Shown in pieces: positions 5,256 to 11,252 of a DNA stretch of 11,252 bases. The stretch is taken from positions 1 through 11,252 of the forward strand of contig JASLHF010000249.1 in the NCBI GenBank assembly GCA_030152275.1, written 5' to 3'. A program made the translations under genes and the position numbers. Origin of the DNA: Acinetobacter sp. (GTDB lineage: Bacteria > Pseudomonadota > Gammaproteobacteria > Pseudomonadales > Moraxellaceae). Position 1 is the stretch's first letter; each line of letters opens with the position of its first letter. The notes beneath the pieces were generated by a model that was given only the letters and a program-made list of their open reading frames with translations, made no database searches and was not told the origin of the DNA.

Positions 5256-6264
5256 CGTTGTATCTTTATTCTGTGGCTGTGGTGGTGCTGACCAAGGCAT
5301 TCTTGGTGGCTTTAGCTACTTAAATAAAAGATATAAAAAACAAAATTTTAGAGTTATTCATGCTTCAGATTTTAATGAAAAAGCAGTAAATACATATAAC
5401 GCAAACTTTTCACATAAAGCCGAAGTTATTGATATTAACCAACTTACTCTTAGTCATCTTCAAGGGCAAGTCGATGTAGTTGTAGGTGGATTCCCATGTC
5501 AGCCATTTTCAACAGTAAATCCAAGTAAACAGCCTGAAAAGAAAGAATCTCAGCTGTTTTGGGAAATGGCTAGAATTATTGAAGAAACGAAGCCAAAAGC
5601 ATTTATTGCAGAAAATGTTAAGGGATTCTATCGTTTAAAACAGGGATATTACTTTGATTTAGCTTGTAAACAGTTTGAGTCGATTGGTTATACAATTAGC
5701 CATAAACTCATCAATTCTAGTGACTTCGGGGTTCCCCAAAAAAGGGAACGTATTTTTATTGTTGGCATCAGAAATGATTTAGCACAAAAATTTGAATTCC
5801 CTGATTCTACTCATGGTGAAGGGCTAAAACCGAAGTCAAAACTCAAAGATGTAATTGACAGTTTATGGCCTGATGATGAGAAATACTTCTTCTCTCAAAG
5901 AGCAGTAGAAGGTGTAAAAAAAGCAAAACCCAATATGAAACGGGCTTTAGCACAAGATCTTAATGAACAGTGTCTCACTATTACTAGTCATTTAGCTAAA
6001 GTTAGTTTGAACTCTCGCGACCCTGTTCTACTTGTAGATCCTGAAAAAGAGCTTTACAGAAGATTTTCACCAAGAGAGGCTGCTAGGATCCAATCTTTTC
6101 CTGATAGCTTCAACTTTGTAGGATCTCAGGGAGATGCTTATCGTCAGATTGGGAATGCAATTCCACCTGTAGTTATGTGGCATTTAGTGCAAAAATTAGA
6201 AAACTATTTGAGTACAGAAGAGCAACTAAGTTTGTTTGATGACAAAAAGGTTTCTAGTTTCTAA
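5248..6264 (+). CDS. DNA (cytosine-5) methyltransferase, R-M subunit M2
   Basis: 338 aa with the full C5-methyltransferase set: motif I SLFCGCGG (6-13), motif IV GGFPCQPFS with catalytic Cys84 (80-88), motif VI ENV (122-124), motif VIII QKRER (164-168), motif IX FSPREAARIQSFPDSF (273-288) and motif X GNAIPP (302-307). The target-recognition region between about 190 and 270 is short and unlike that of M1, and motifs outside the core also differ. The two enzymes are therefore separate specificities and not a recent duplication. The start ATG lies inside the end of the nuclease gene (8-base overlap). A terminator follows immediately. Paired C5 methyltransferases around one nuclease are known from systems that recognise asymmetric sites (for example HgaI); which sequence is recognised cannot be read here. 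Confidence 0.96.
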   Translation: MFNVVSLFCGCGGADQGILGGFSYLNKRYKKQNFRVIHASDFNEKAVNTYNANFSHKAEVIDINQLTLSHLQGQVDVVVGGFPCQPFSTVNPSKQPEKKESQLFWEMARIIEETKPKAFIAENVKGFYRLKQGYYFDLACKQFESIGYTISHKLINSSDFGVPQKRERIFIVGIRNDLAQKFEFPDSTHGEGLKPKSKLKDVIDSLWPDDEKYFFSQRAVEGVKKAKPNMKRALAQDLNEQCLTITSHLAKVSLNSRDPVLLVDPEKELYRRFSPREAARIQSFPDSFNFVGSQGDAYRQIGNAIPPVVMWHLVQKLENYLSTEEQLSLFDDKKVSSF

Positions 6265-6267
6265 AAG

Positions 6268-6297
6268 AAAAAAGTAGCATTAAAGGCTGCTTTTTTT
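6268..6297. terminator. Bidirectional rho-independent terminator
   Basis: AAAAAAGTAGC (6268-6278) pairs with GCTGCTTTTTT (from 6286) through one G-U wobble, with a 7-base loop. A-rich on the left and T-rich on the right, it can end both the rightward R-M operon (stop at 6264) and the leftward mobilization gene that ends at 6326. Confidence 0.75.
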
Positions 6298-6325
6298 ATT
6301 TAACATAAAATCTCTTATATGAAAT
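6298..6325 (-). other. pdif site, D/C orientation
   Basis: On the minus strand the XerC arm is ATTTCATATAA (6325-6315; one base off the ATTTCGTATAA form seen at the other two sites), the spacer GAGATT and the XerD arm TTATGTTAAAT (6308-6298). It faces the site at 2472-2499 and closes the R-M module. Its last base is directly followed by the stop codon (6326-6328) of the mobilization gene. Confidence 0.85.
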
Positions 6326-6706
6326 TTAGAACTTTCCCTTAAAAAGATCATTAAAAAGCTCTTTATCTTTCTGTCTATTTTCTTCTGTCTTACTTTCCGC
6401 ACTTAAAAACTGCTCAAAATCAGCCCATTGATGTTTAAAAGATTCATCATTCTTAAATTTATTCAAAACCCAAGCGCCAAGCAAAATTTTCCGTCTAGTT
6501 TCATTTTTCCGTTCTTGGGCTTTTGCTTCGCTTAAAAGTTTTTGCTGTTTGAGTTTAAGCTCATTCTGTTTCTGTTTTGCCTGTTCTAAGATCTGCTCTT
6601 GTTCTTTTTTTAAATACTCAATTTGCTCTTGCAGGGATAATTTTTTCTGCTGTGCTTTGGTGAGTTTCTTTAAAACTGCATCTTTCTTTTCTTGAATATC
6701 TGACAT
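6326..6706 (-). CDS. Mobilization accessory protein (MobS/MobC or TraD-like)
   Basis: 126 aa, divergent from mobA across the oriT, the usual position of the small relaxosome protein in MobQ plasmids. The N-terminal 70 residues are a charged, Gln/Lys/Glu-rich coiled-coil (EQIEYLKKEQEQILEQAKQK). It is followed by ERKNETRRKILLGAWVLNK (about 65-83), which resembles the R-R-K-x-L-x-GA motif of the TraD/MobC accessory family. The role by analogy is to bind near oriT and help the relaxase nick. No strong Shine-Dalgarno sequence precedes the ATG at 6706. The stop codon abuts the pdif at 6298-6325. Confidence 0.75.
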   Translation of the reverse strand: MSDIQEKKDAVLKKLTKAQQKKLSLQEQIEYLKKEQEQILEQAKQKQNELKLKQQKLLSEAKAQERKNETRRKILLGAWVLNKFKNDESFKHQWADFEQFLSAESKTEENRQKDKELFNDLFKGKF

Positions 6707-6810
6707 AGTATTAAACCGTGATGATCAATAATCAAACATCATCATAGAGTCAAAAAACAAAGCGAGCAATATCAAACGTAGCGAAGCGAAGTTTTCCCGG
6801 AGTGAAACGA

Positions 6811-6851
6811 AGGGCGCACTTACCCACTTTTATCATTTCATTCAAAAGTGG
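6811..6851 (-). other. oriT, RSF1010/MobQ-like nick region
   Basis: Read on the minus strand, an inverted repeat CCACTTTT (6851-6844) / AAAAGTGG (6831-6824) with a 12-base loop is followed by one base and then TAAGTGCGCCCT (6822-6811). That order, hairpin then TAA(G/A)TGCG|CCCT, is the nick region known for RSF1010/R1162. The expected nick is on the minus strand between G 6815 and C 6814. Placement between the two divergent mob genes agrees. The rest of 6707-6964 holds a second hairpin (6861-6875), GCGAAGCGA motifs at 6777-6789 and no convincing gene. Confidence 0.85.
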
Positions 6852-6860
6852 ACGTTGCGA

Positions 6861-6875
6861 CAGGGGAAACCCCTG
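6861..6875. other. Perfect hairpin beside oriT
   Basis: CAGGGG (6861-6866) and CCCCTG (6870-6875) pair around AAA. It lies between the nick region and mobA and may be a relaxosome binding site or affect mobA expression; its role is inferred from position only. Confidence 0.5.
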
Positions 6876-6964
6876 TACCCCATGACCTCGCTTTAGCATG
6901 GTCAGCAACTTTTTCAAAGTTGCAAAAATCAAAACCACGGTATGCAGAAATTTAGGTTTTTAAA

Positions 6965-8719
6965 GTGGCAATTTTTCATTTGAATGAAAGCAACATCTCA
7001 CGAAGTGACGGACGTTCAGCCGTTGCTTGTGCTGCTTATCGTGCCTGTGAAAAATTAGAGGATCTGACTTTTGGAAAGACTCAGGACTACACTAAAAAAA
7101 AGGGACTTGCATACAAAAATATTTATGCACCAGAACATACCAATGCAAAACTTTTAGACCGTCAAACACTTTGGAATACAGTAGAAAAAAAAGAATTCAA
7201 TGCCAATGGCTCAATGAAAGCCAATGCGCGACTCGCCAAAGAATATATCTGTGCTTTACCACATGAATTAACAGATGCAGAACGCATAAAAATCGTTGAT
7301 GACTTTTGCCGAGACTTTGTGAACAAGCACAATGTTATTGTCGATGCCTGCATCCATGCACCACATGAACATAACGATGAAACCAATAATAAAAACTATC
7401 ACGTACACATCATGTTCACGACCAGACTCATCAATGAAAAAGGCGAATTAGGAAAGAAACAAAGAATCTTCAACGACCATGGTCCCGAGATCCTGAAGGA
7501 CAGCCGAGCAACTTTTGCCAATGTTGTAAACACAGTATTGGAAAATGCCGGACTAGACGAACGCATCGACCACCGGAGTTACAAGGATCAGGGCTTAGAC
7601 TTTCTTGAACCCACTCATCATGAAGGGCATGAAGCTACAGCACTTCGCAGACAATATGACGAGGAACAAAAAAGACCGCTTGAAGAACGTAACACTGAAA
7701 TTGTGCTACCAAGAATTGCACTTGAAAATGATGCAATCAAAGCCAAAAATTTAGATGCTGCACGAGAATACCAACAGATCATCAAGGGCCTTGATCAAGA
7801 AATTATTGTTCCAAGTCGATTAGAAGATCAGATTACCCAGCTGGAAAACGAACTTCAGTTAACCGAAGCAGAAGAAAAAGAGCTTTTAGCAGAATTAGTA
7901 AATCTCAACCTAGAAGAAGAACGCCTGCAAGAACAACAGGTTCAACAGATCGACAACGCATATGATGACTTCATCCGGTGCCAGGATATTTATGCAGAAT
8001 TTGCCAATCAGTTTTACACCATTCAAAGCAATGCTGCTGATAATCAAAAGCAGATTGAATCAAATCTCACCAAGACAAAACGATGGTTAGCAGAAAACAA
8101 AAGCGATTTTTACCTACATACCAATAATTTGTTTTATGACTCTTACCATCATACTTACAGAGATATAAAAAAACCTGATTTTTATGCGACTGAAAAATCA
8201 GTAGAACAGGCAAAAAATGAGAACTGGAGAGAATACGCAACCGAGGTCGAACAACTTGCTAAAGAATACGATATTGAGAATGTCGTCCAACGCTTAGGTC
8301 AATGCTCAGAGATACTGGAAAATAATGGGATTGAACGACCAACGATAAAACCCACGTTTTGGCAGAAGCTAAAACGAGAGTACGTTCATTCATTCGATAC
8401 CCTACATGATTTTAATGATGATATGAGTCCCCTCCTTAAAGCAAAACGGGCAGATGATCTCAAGATTGAACAAGAAAGAATGCAGCAAGTACGCCAAGCG
8501 GAAGTAGATCGCCAACGAAGAATTGAAAATGATCGCAGAGAAAATGAATTTAGAGAGCAATTACGTAAAGAACGAGAGCAAAAAGAACAACGCTATGAAC
8601 AAGAAAGACACGAACGAGAACATTTGGCATTTTTAAAACGCCAAGAATTGGAAAAACAGCAGAAAAACGAGCCTAAAAAACCAGAAAATGAAAATAACAA
8701 CGATTACCGACCTTGGTGA
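6965..8719 (+). CDS. mobA: MobA/MobL-family relaxase (MobQ)
   Basis: Nicks oriT and pilots the single strand through a helper plasmid's type IV secretion system. 584 aa from GTG 6965, preceded by AGG at 6954-6956 (8-base spacing); the N-terminus MAIFHLNESNISRSDGRSAV is typical of the family. Motif I has Tyr25 (AAYRACEKL), matching the catalytic Tyr25 of RSF1010 MobA. AKEYICALPHEL (91-102) is motif II. NYHVHIMFT (144-152) with His146 and His148, preceded by His131/His134, is the metal-binding motif III. IDHRSYKDQG (about 200) is also conserved in the family. After about residue 240 the protein is mostly charged coiled-coil, ending in an Arg/Glu/Gln-rich tail. No primase domain follows, unlike RSF1010 MobA. 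The gene runs away from oriT and its stop lies within the first bases of block A copy 2. Confidence 0.95.
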   Translation: MAIFHLNESNISRSDGRSAVACAAYRACEKLEDLTFGKTQDYTKKKGLAYKNIYAPEHTNAKLLDRQTLWNTVEKKEFNANGSMKANARLAKEYICALPHELTDAERIKIVDDFCRDFVNKHNVIVDACIHAPHEHNDETNNKNYHVHIMFTTRLINEKGELGKKQRIFNDHGPEILKDSRATFANVVNTVLENAGLDERIDHRSYKDQGLDFLEPTHHEGHEATALRRQYDEEQKRPLEERNTEIVLPRIALENDAIKAKNLDAAREYQQIIKGLDQEIIVPSRLEDQITQLENELQLTEAEEKELLAELVNLNLEEERLQEQQVQQIDNAYDDFIRCQDIYAEFANQFYTIQSNAADNQKQIESNLTKTKRWLAENKSDFYLHTNNLFYDSYHHTYRDIKKPDFYATEKSVEQAKNENWREYATEVEQLAKEYDIENVVQRLGQCSEILENNGIERPTIKPTFWQKLKREYVHSFDTLHDFNDDMSPLLKAKRADDLKIEQERMQQVRQAEVDRQRRIENDRRENEFREQLRKEREQKEQRYEQERHEREHLAFLKRQELEKQQKNEPKKPENENNNDYRPW

Positions 8720-9182
8720 ATGCTGTTTAAACGCAAAAAAATAGGGTTTTTAGCGATGTTTTGCTAAACCACAGTAGATTTATAGTTGAGTTAAGAAAAA
8801 ACTCTTAAATCGCAAATGAGAGCATTTAGCGAGTGTCTACGAGCGAACTACAGGGATCTAAATTTTTTCACCTGTTTTTCCCTGATTACAGGCTCCCCTG
8901 TGTATCAAGAACTCAGAATCAGAGCATCCCGAATGGGTGCGAACTGATTACGGTGGCTTTATGTCGAGCGAAGCGAGTGAAAAAGTTCTATGAGCGAAGC
9001 GAATTCCTAGTTGCTTTTCTTTTTTAAAAAGTCACGAAATTTTAAGCCAAAAATTGCCCCTACGAACTGAGCGAAAGCGAAGTTCAATAGAGTTTGAGCG
9101 TAGCGAAAACATAGGGCAATTTTTCATTCCCTGGGCTTTTAATTATTTTAAAGTTTTTAAATACTTTTAGGTAAGCTGAAAG
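8712..9182. repeat. Direct-repeat block A, copy 2
   Basis: Second copy of 1-471, beginning inside the last codons of mobA. It keeps the hairpin at 8788-8804 (GAGTT/AACTC), the 11-bp stem at 9049-9059/9114-9124 and the GAGCGAAGCGA-like motifs. Similarity fades after about 9182, just before the iterons. No gene is supported in it. Confidence 0.9.
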
Positions 9183-9209
9183 ACTTGTAAATAAAGGCTT
9201 CTAGACTTC

Positions 9210-9297
9210 ATATGACTACGTTTACCTACCAATATGACTACGTTTACCTACCAATATGACTACGTTTACCTACCAATATGACTACGTTTACCTACCA
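9210..9297 (+). repeat. Replicon 2 iterons (4 x 22 bp)
   Basis: Four identical contiguous 22-bp repeats start at 9210, 9232, 9254 and 9276. They share the core ACGTTTACC with replicon 1 but have ATATGACT on the left and TACCA on the right. They are the presumed binding sites of the initiator at 9405-10328. Confidence 0.93.
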
Positions 9298-9322
9298 CAA
9301 GTCTACCTTGTTTATTTTGTAG

Positions 9323-9344
9323 ATTTAACCACGTTTACCTTGCA
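9323..9344 (+). repeat. Isolated replicon 1-type iteron in the replicon 2 origin
   Basis: A single 22-bp element reading ATTTAACC-ACGTTTACC-TTGCA has the right half of the replicon 1 iterons (TTGCA) and differs from them at three left-half positions. It lies 25 bases after the replicon 2 array, near the likely rep promoter, so it may bind the other initiator. Confidence 0.7.
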
Positions 9345-9367
9345 TTAATCTACAGATTTATTAATAT
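9340..9367 (+). promoter_or_regulatory. Possible promoter of repM-2
   Basis: TTGCAT (9340-9345) and TAATAT (9362-9367) with a 16-base spacer resemble a sigma-70 promoter 38 bases before the start codon. The -35 overlaps the lone iteron at 9323-9344, which would suit repression by bound Rep. In replicon 1 the same TTGCAT lies at 582-587, at the end of the fourth iteron, but no good -10 follows at the same spacing. Confidence 0.3.
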
Positions 9368-9404
9368 AGACTTATATTCATAACTAATAAGATAGATAAA
9401 TAAA

Positions 9405-10328
9405 GTGCGGGATTTAGTAGTTAAAGATAATGCATTAATTAATGCGAGTTATAACTTAGATTTAGTAGAACAGCGTTTAATCTTATTAGCTATTGTTGAA
9501 GCAAGAGATAGTGGTCGAGGCATTAATGCCAATGATCCATTAGAAGTCCATGCTGAGAGCTATGTAAATCAATTTAATGTTGCAAGACAAACAGCGTACC
9601 AAGCGTTAAAAGATGCTTGTAAAGATCTATTCGTACGCCAATTTAGCTATCAAGAAATCAATAAGAGAGGAAATGTAGAAAATGTTTTAAGCCGCTGGGT
9701 CAGCGAGATTAGATATATCGATGATGAAGCAACCGTGAAGTTAATATTTGCTCCTGCAATCGTCCCACTTATTACACGTTTAGAAGAGCAATTTACTAAA
9801 TATGAATTACAACAAATTAGTAATCTCAGCAGTGCGTATGCTGTGCGGTTATATGAATTGTTAATAGCTTGGCGCAGTACAGGCCAAACTCCTATTATTG
9901 AACTAGCAGAGTTCAGGAAAAAAATAGGTGTTCTTGATGATGAATATACAAGAATGGGGAATTTCAAAGACCGAGTATTAAATTTGGCTATTGCTCAAAT
10001 TAATGAACATACAGATATTAAGGTCCAATGTCAGCAACATAAAAAGGGACGTAATATTTCTGGCTTTTCATTTACCTTTAAACAGAAAAAAGTCGTTATA
10101 GCTAACAATAAAAAGCAAACTACTCTTGAGATTTTCTCAAAATTTACTGATGCGCAGCGACATTTTTTTGCTAATAAGCTATCTGAGCTTCCAGAAATGA
10201 ATAAATATTCTCAAGGTACTGAAAGCTACTCGCAGTTCGCAGTTCGAATTTCTGAAATGCTAAAAGATCTACAAAAATTTGAGGAGCTAGTGCCATATCT
10301 AGAGAAAGTAGGCTTTAATGCAAAATAA
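9405..10328 (+). CDS. repM: RepM/RepB replication initiator (Rep_3 family), replicon 2
   Basis: 307 aa. It starts at GTG 9405, which aligns with Met641 of the first initiator (MRDLVVKDNALINASYNLDL). The length, the two winged-helix segments (the second centred on SSAYAVRLYELLIAWR, about 145-160) and the GFSFTFKQKK stretch (about 223-232) match repM-1. Differences cluster in the segment after the first winged helix (NVARQTAYQ versus GVHRNTAYQ; EINKRGNVENV versus EKKANGNIRNV) and near the C-terminus. It presumably binds the iterons at 9210-9297. Unlike unit 1, a 60-base gap separates it from its HTH gene, and no small membrane ORF follows. The plasmid thus carries two related but distinct initiators, which may differ in host range or be partly redundant. 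Confidence 0.95.
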   Translation: MRDLVVKDNALINASYNLDLVEQRLILLAIVEARDSGRGINANDPLEVHAESYVNQFNVARQTAYQALKDACKDLFVRQFSYQEINKRGNVENVLSRWVSEIRYIDDEATVKLIFAPAIVPLITRLEEQFTKYELQQISNLSSAYAVRLYELLIAWRSTGQTPIIELAEFRKKIGVLDDEYTRMGNFKDRVLNLAIAQINEHTDIKVQCQQHKKGRNISGFSFTFKQKKVVIANNKKQTTLEIFSKFTDAQRHFFANKLSELPEMNKYSQGTESYSQFAVRISEMLKDLQKFEELVPYLEKVGFNAK

Positions 10329-10388
10329 ACTTCATGTTTAGATCGGATGGTCATATGAACATCCCTGTACACGTACTGAGGGACACCA

Positions 10389-10949
10389 TTGAACACAACA
10401 AAATTCAGCGTTATGGACGCCAGTAAAGCCTTTAAAAAGTCTAGAACAACAATTTATGAAGCTATAAAAAATGGTGAATTATCAAGGGATAGTGATGGAC
10501 TCATAGACCTATCGGAATTAATAAGAGTTTATGGAAATCCAACTGGTGTTCAGTCCAGTACACGTATTGAACAAGTCCAGAAGGATGCACCTGTACGCAT
10601 ACAGTCCGAGATCGAAAATGTTCTAAAAGATCAGATTACTTTACTTAAAAATCAGTTAGATTTAGCAAATCAAAGAGAAAAGTCTTTGATGCAACATATT
10701 GAAGATCTAACTCATAGAATTGAGTTTAAAGGCACCTTAGAACAGCCAAAACAAGAAAATACTAATAAGCTAAATGAATCTACTAATCTAAATATAGCAA
10801 CAGATCCTCGGCCAGAGATTGAGTCGGACTATGACGCATTGACTACTCCGGAGCAGACGGAAAATAAGCGTATTCCAGTGCCGGAACATGTTGAACCGGA
10901 GCAGCCGAAAAGAGGGTGGTTAAGCCGGTTTTTCTTGCCGAATGGCTAA
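10389..10949 (+). CDS. Plasmid replication-associated DNA-binding protein (HTH), replicon 2
   Basis: 186 aa, paralogue of the gene at 1587-2162. TTG 10389 is chosen because GAGGGA (10378-10383) lies 5 bases upstream and the N-terminus then aligns with the paralogue; an internal ATG at 10413 would cut into the helix-turn-helix. The HTH is at about residues 8-30 (MDASKAFKKSRTTIYEAI), followed by NGELSRDSDG. Residues about 70-110 form a coiled-coil (LKDQITLLKNQLDLANQREK). The linker is acidic and Pro/Glu-rich and lacks the repeats of the paralogue. The C-terminus (KRGWLSRFFLPNG) keeps the KRG-hydrophobic tail. The 60 bases before it hold no gene. Role as for the paralogue: associated with replication, mechanism unknown. 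Confidence 0.83.
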   Translation: MNTTKFSVMDASKAFKKSRTTIYEAIKNGELSRDSDGLIDLSELIRVYGNPTGVQSSTRIEQVQKDAPVRIQSEIENVLKDQITLLKNQLDLANQREKSLMQHIEDLTHRIEFKGTLEQPKQENTNKLNESTNLNIATDPRPEIESDYDALTTPEQTENKRIPVPEHVEPEQPKRGWLSRFFLPNG

Positions 10950-11023
10950 GGGCATTATTCAACTGAGCTAATCAAAAGCGTGAAACATTGCTCAAAGAAT
11001 AGGCGTGGAACGTGAAAAATCAT

Positions 11024-11053
11024 AAAAAAAGCCCGAACAGGGATGCTCGGGCT
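11024..11053 (-). terminator. Rho-independent terminator facing leftward, copy 2
   Basis: Same hairpin as at 2396-2425: stem AGCCCGA / TCGGGCT with seven A on the left (11024-11030). It would stop transcription entering from the right through the pdif toward replicon 2. Confidence 0.8.
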
Positions 11054-11099
11054 ATAAACTAGAAACTACAGCGTTGAATTATAAGGATAATTATACAGC

Positions 11100-11127
11100 A
11101 TTTCGTATAAAGTGTATTATGTTAATT
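11100..11127 (+). other. pdif site, C/D orientation
   Basis: XerC arm ATTTCGTATAA (11100-11110), spacer AGTGTA, XerD arm TTATGTTAATT (11117-11127). It matches the site at 2472-2499 except for the first spacer base. With the D/C site at 6298-6325 it brackets the mobilization genes plus replicon 2 as a second, larger segment. Confidence 0.9.
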
Positions 11128-11252
11128 TTAGAAATTCTTAAATTTTAATAACTTAATAATTTTGATATTATTGATAATTATTCTTACTAATAATTTTTTT
11201 AATGAAGATATTAAACAAACTCCTTAGCCTTGAATTAGCAATTGGTTCTTCA
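11128..11252. other. AT-rich edge after pdif; possible partial gene, strand unclear
   Basis: Very AT-rich to about 11200. Two frames run off the edge. One is a plus-strand start at ATG 11202 (MKILNKLLSLELAIGSS...), with TTGATA (11162-11167) and TACTAA (11185-11190) 17 bases apart upstream but no Shine-Dalgarno. The other is a minus-strand 3' end stopping at 11168-11170. Too little is visible to choose. By position this is the start of another dif module. Confidence 0.3.

Larger units (their letters stand above)
2472..6325. mobile_element. dif module carrying a restriction-modification system
   Basis: The 3798-bp interior (2500-6297) is bounded by pdif sites in opposite orientation (C/D on the left, D/C on the right). 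This is the arrangement known for Acinetobacter dif modules, which are thought to move by host XerC/XerD action and encode no transposase. It contains a small divergent gene, three overlapping R-M genes and its own terminator, so it is a self-contained transcriptional unit. The right site abuts the stop codon of the mobilization gene, which fits a clean modular junction. Confidence 0.8.
10954..11131. repeat. Direct-repeat block B, copy 2
   Basis: Gap-free counterpart of 2326-2503, with most differences in the first 50 bases. It carries the same leftward terminator and a pdif site, after which the two copies diverge completely. This marks the pdif as the junction where different modules were joined. 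Confidence 0.92.

Noticed and set aside
2833..6264. Orphan or phage methyltransferases, or a BREX/DISARM-like defence system
   Set aside because: Only two C5 methyltransferases and one nuclease are present, in a closed operon with no helicase, phosphatase or ATPase gene.
6750..6938. 62-codon minus-strand ORF in the mob intergenic region
   Set aside because: It lies across the oriT hairpin and nick sequence and has no ribosome binding site or recognisable domain.
9650..9967. 105-codon minus-strand ORF
   Set aside because: Antisense shadow of repM-2 with no family features. The frames at 1377-1568, 4956-5141 and 7162-7386 were rejected for the same reason.
10329..10388. Possible regulatory palindrome in the gap between repM-2 and its HTH gene (GTACACGTAC, CCCT...AGGG)
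   Set aside because: Short, imperfect and without a counterpart in unit 1; the AGGG is already explained as the Shine-Dalgarno.

Overview
The window looks like part of a low-GC plasmid from Acinetobacter (A. baumannii or a relative). Four things suggest this: two iteron-controlled initiators of the RepM/RepB (Rep_3) type with the N-terminus usual for that genus, each followed by the usual helix-turn-helix 'replication DNA-binding' gene; a MobQ-type MobA/MobL relaxase; an RSF1010-like oriT; and three XerC/XerD recombination sites (pdif) of the type known from Acinetobacter plasmids. There are no chromosomal housekeeping genes, rRNAs, tRNAs, insertion sequences or CRISPR arrays.

Layout: (1) 1-471 is a conserved, structured, probably noncoding block A whose first 8 bases equal the last codons of mobA. 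(2) 499-2326 is replicon 1: four 22-bp iterons, a DnaA box, repM-1, an overlapping HTH gene, and a 47-codon membrane-protein ORF. (3) 2326-2503 is conserved block B, holding a leftward-facing terminator and a pdif site. (4) 2500-6297 is a restriction-modification cassette (C5 methyltransferase, DUF3883-like endonuclease, C5 methyltransferase, overlapping genes) plus a small divergent unknown gene. It is enclosed by two pdif sites in opposite orientation, so it reads as a mobile dif module. (5) 6326-8719 is the mobilization module: an accessory protein on the minus strand, oriT, then mobA. (6) 8712-9182 is a second copy of block A. (7) 9210-10949 is replicon 2, diverged from replicon 1 but in the same order. 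(8) 10954-11131 is a second block B with terminator and pdif. (9) The last 120 bases are AT-rich and start something that runs off the window.

The two replicon cassettes therefore lie between nearly identical flanks (A on the left, B on the right), while the iterons, initiators and HTH proteins between them differ. This points to a two-replicon plasmid built by cointegration or duplication, with a mosaic of conserved borders and divergent origins. The restriction-modification genes could stabilise the plasmid by post-segregational killing and defend the host. The mob genes would let it travel with the help of another plasmid's transfer system. The pdif sites would let host XerC/XerD shuffle whole modules. 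The observations most worth following are the R-M system as pdif cargo, the paired replicons with partly shared iterons, the covarying hairpin in block A, and the small membrane protein present in only one replicon.
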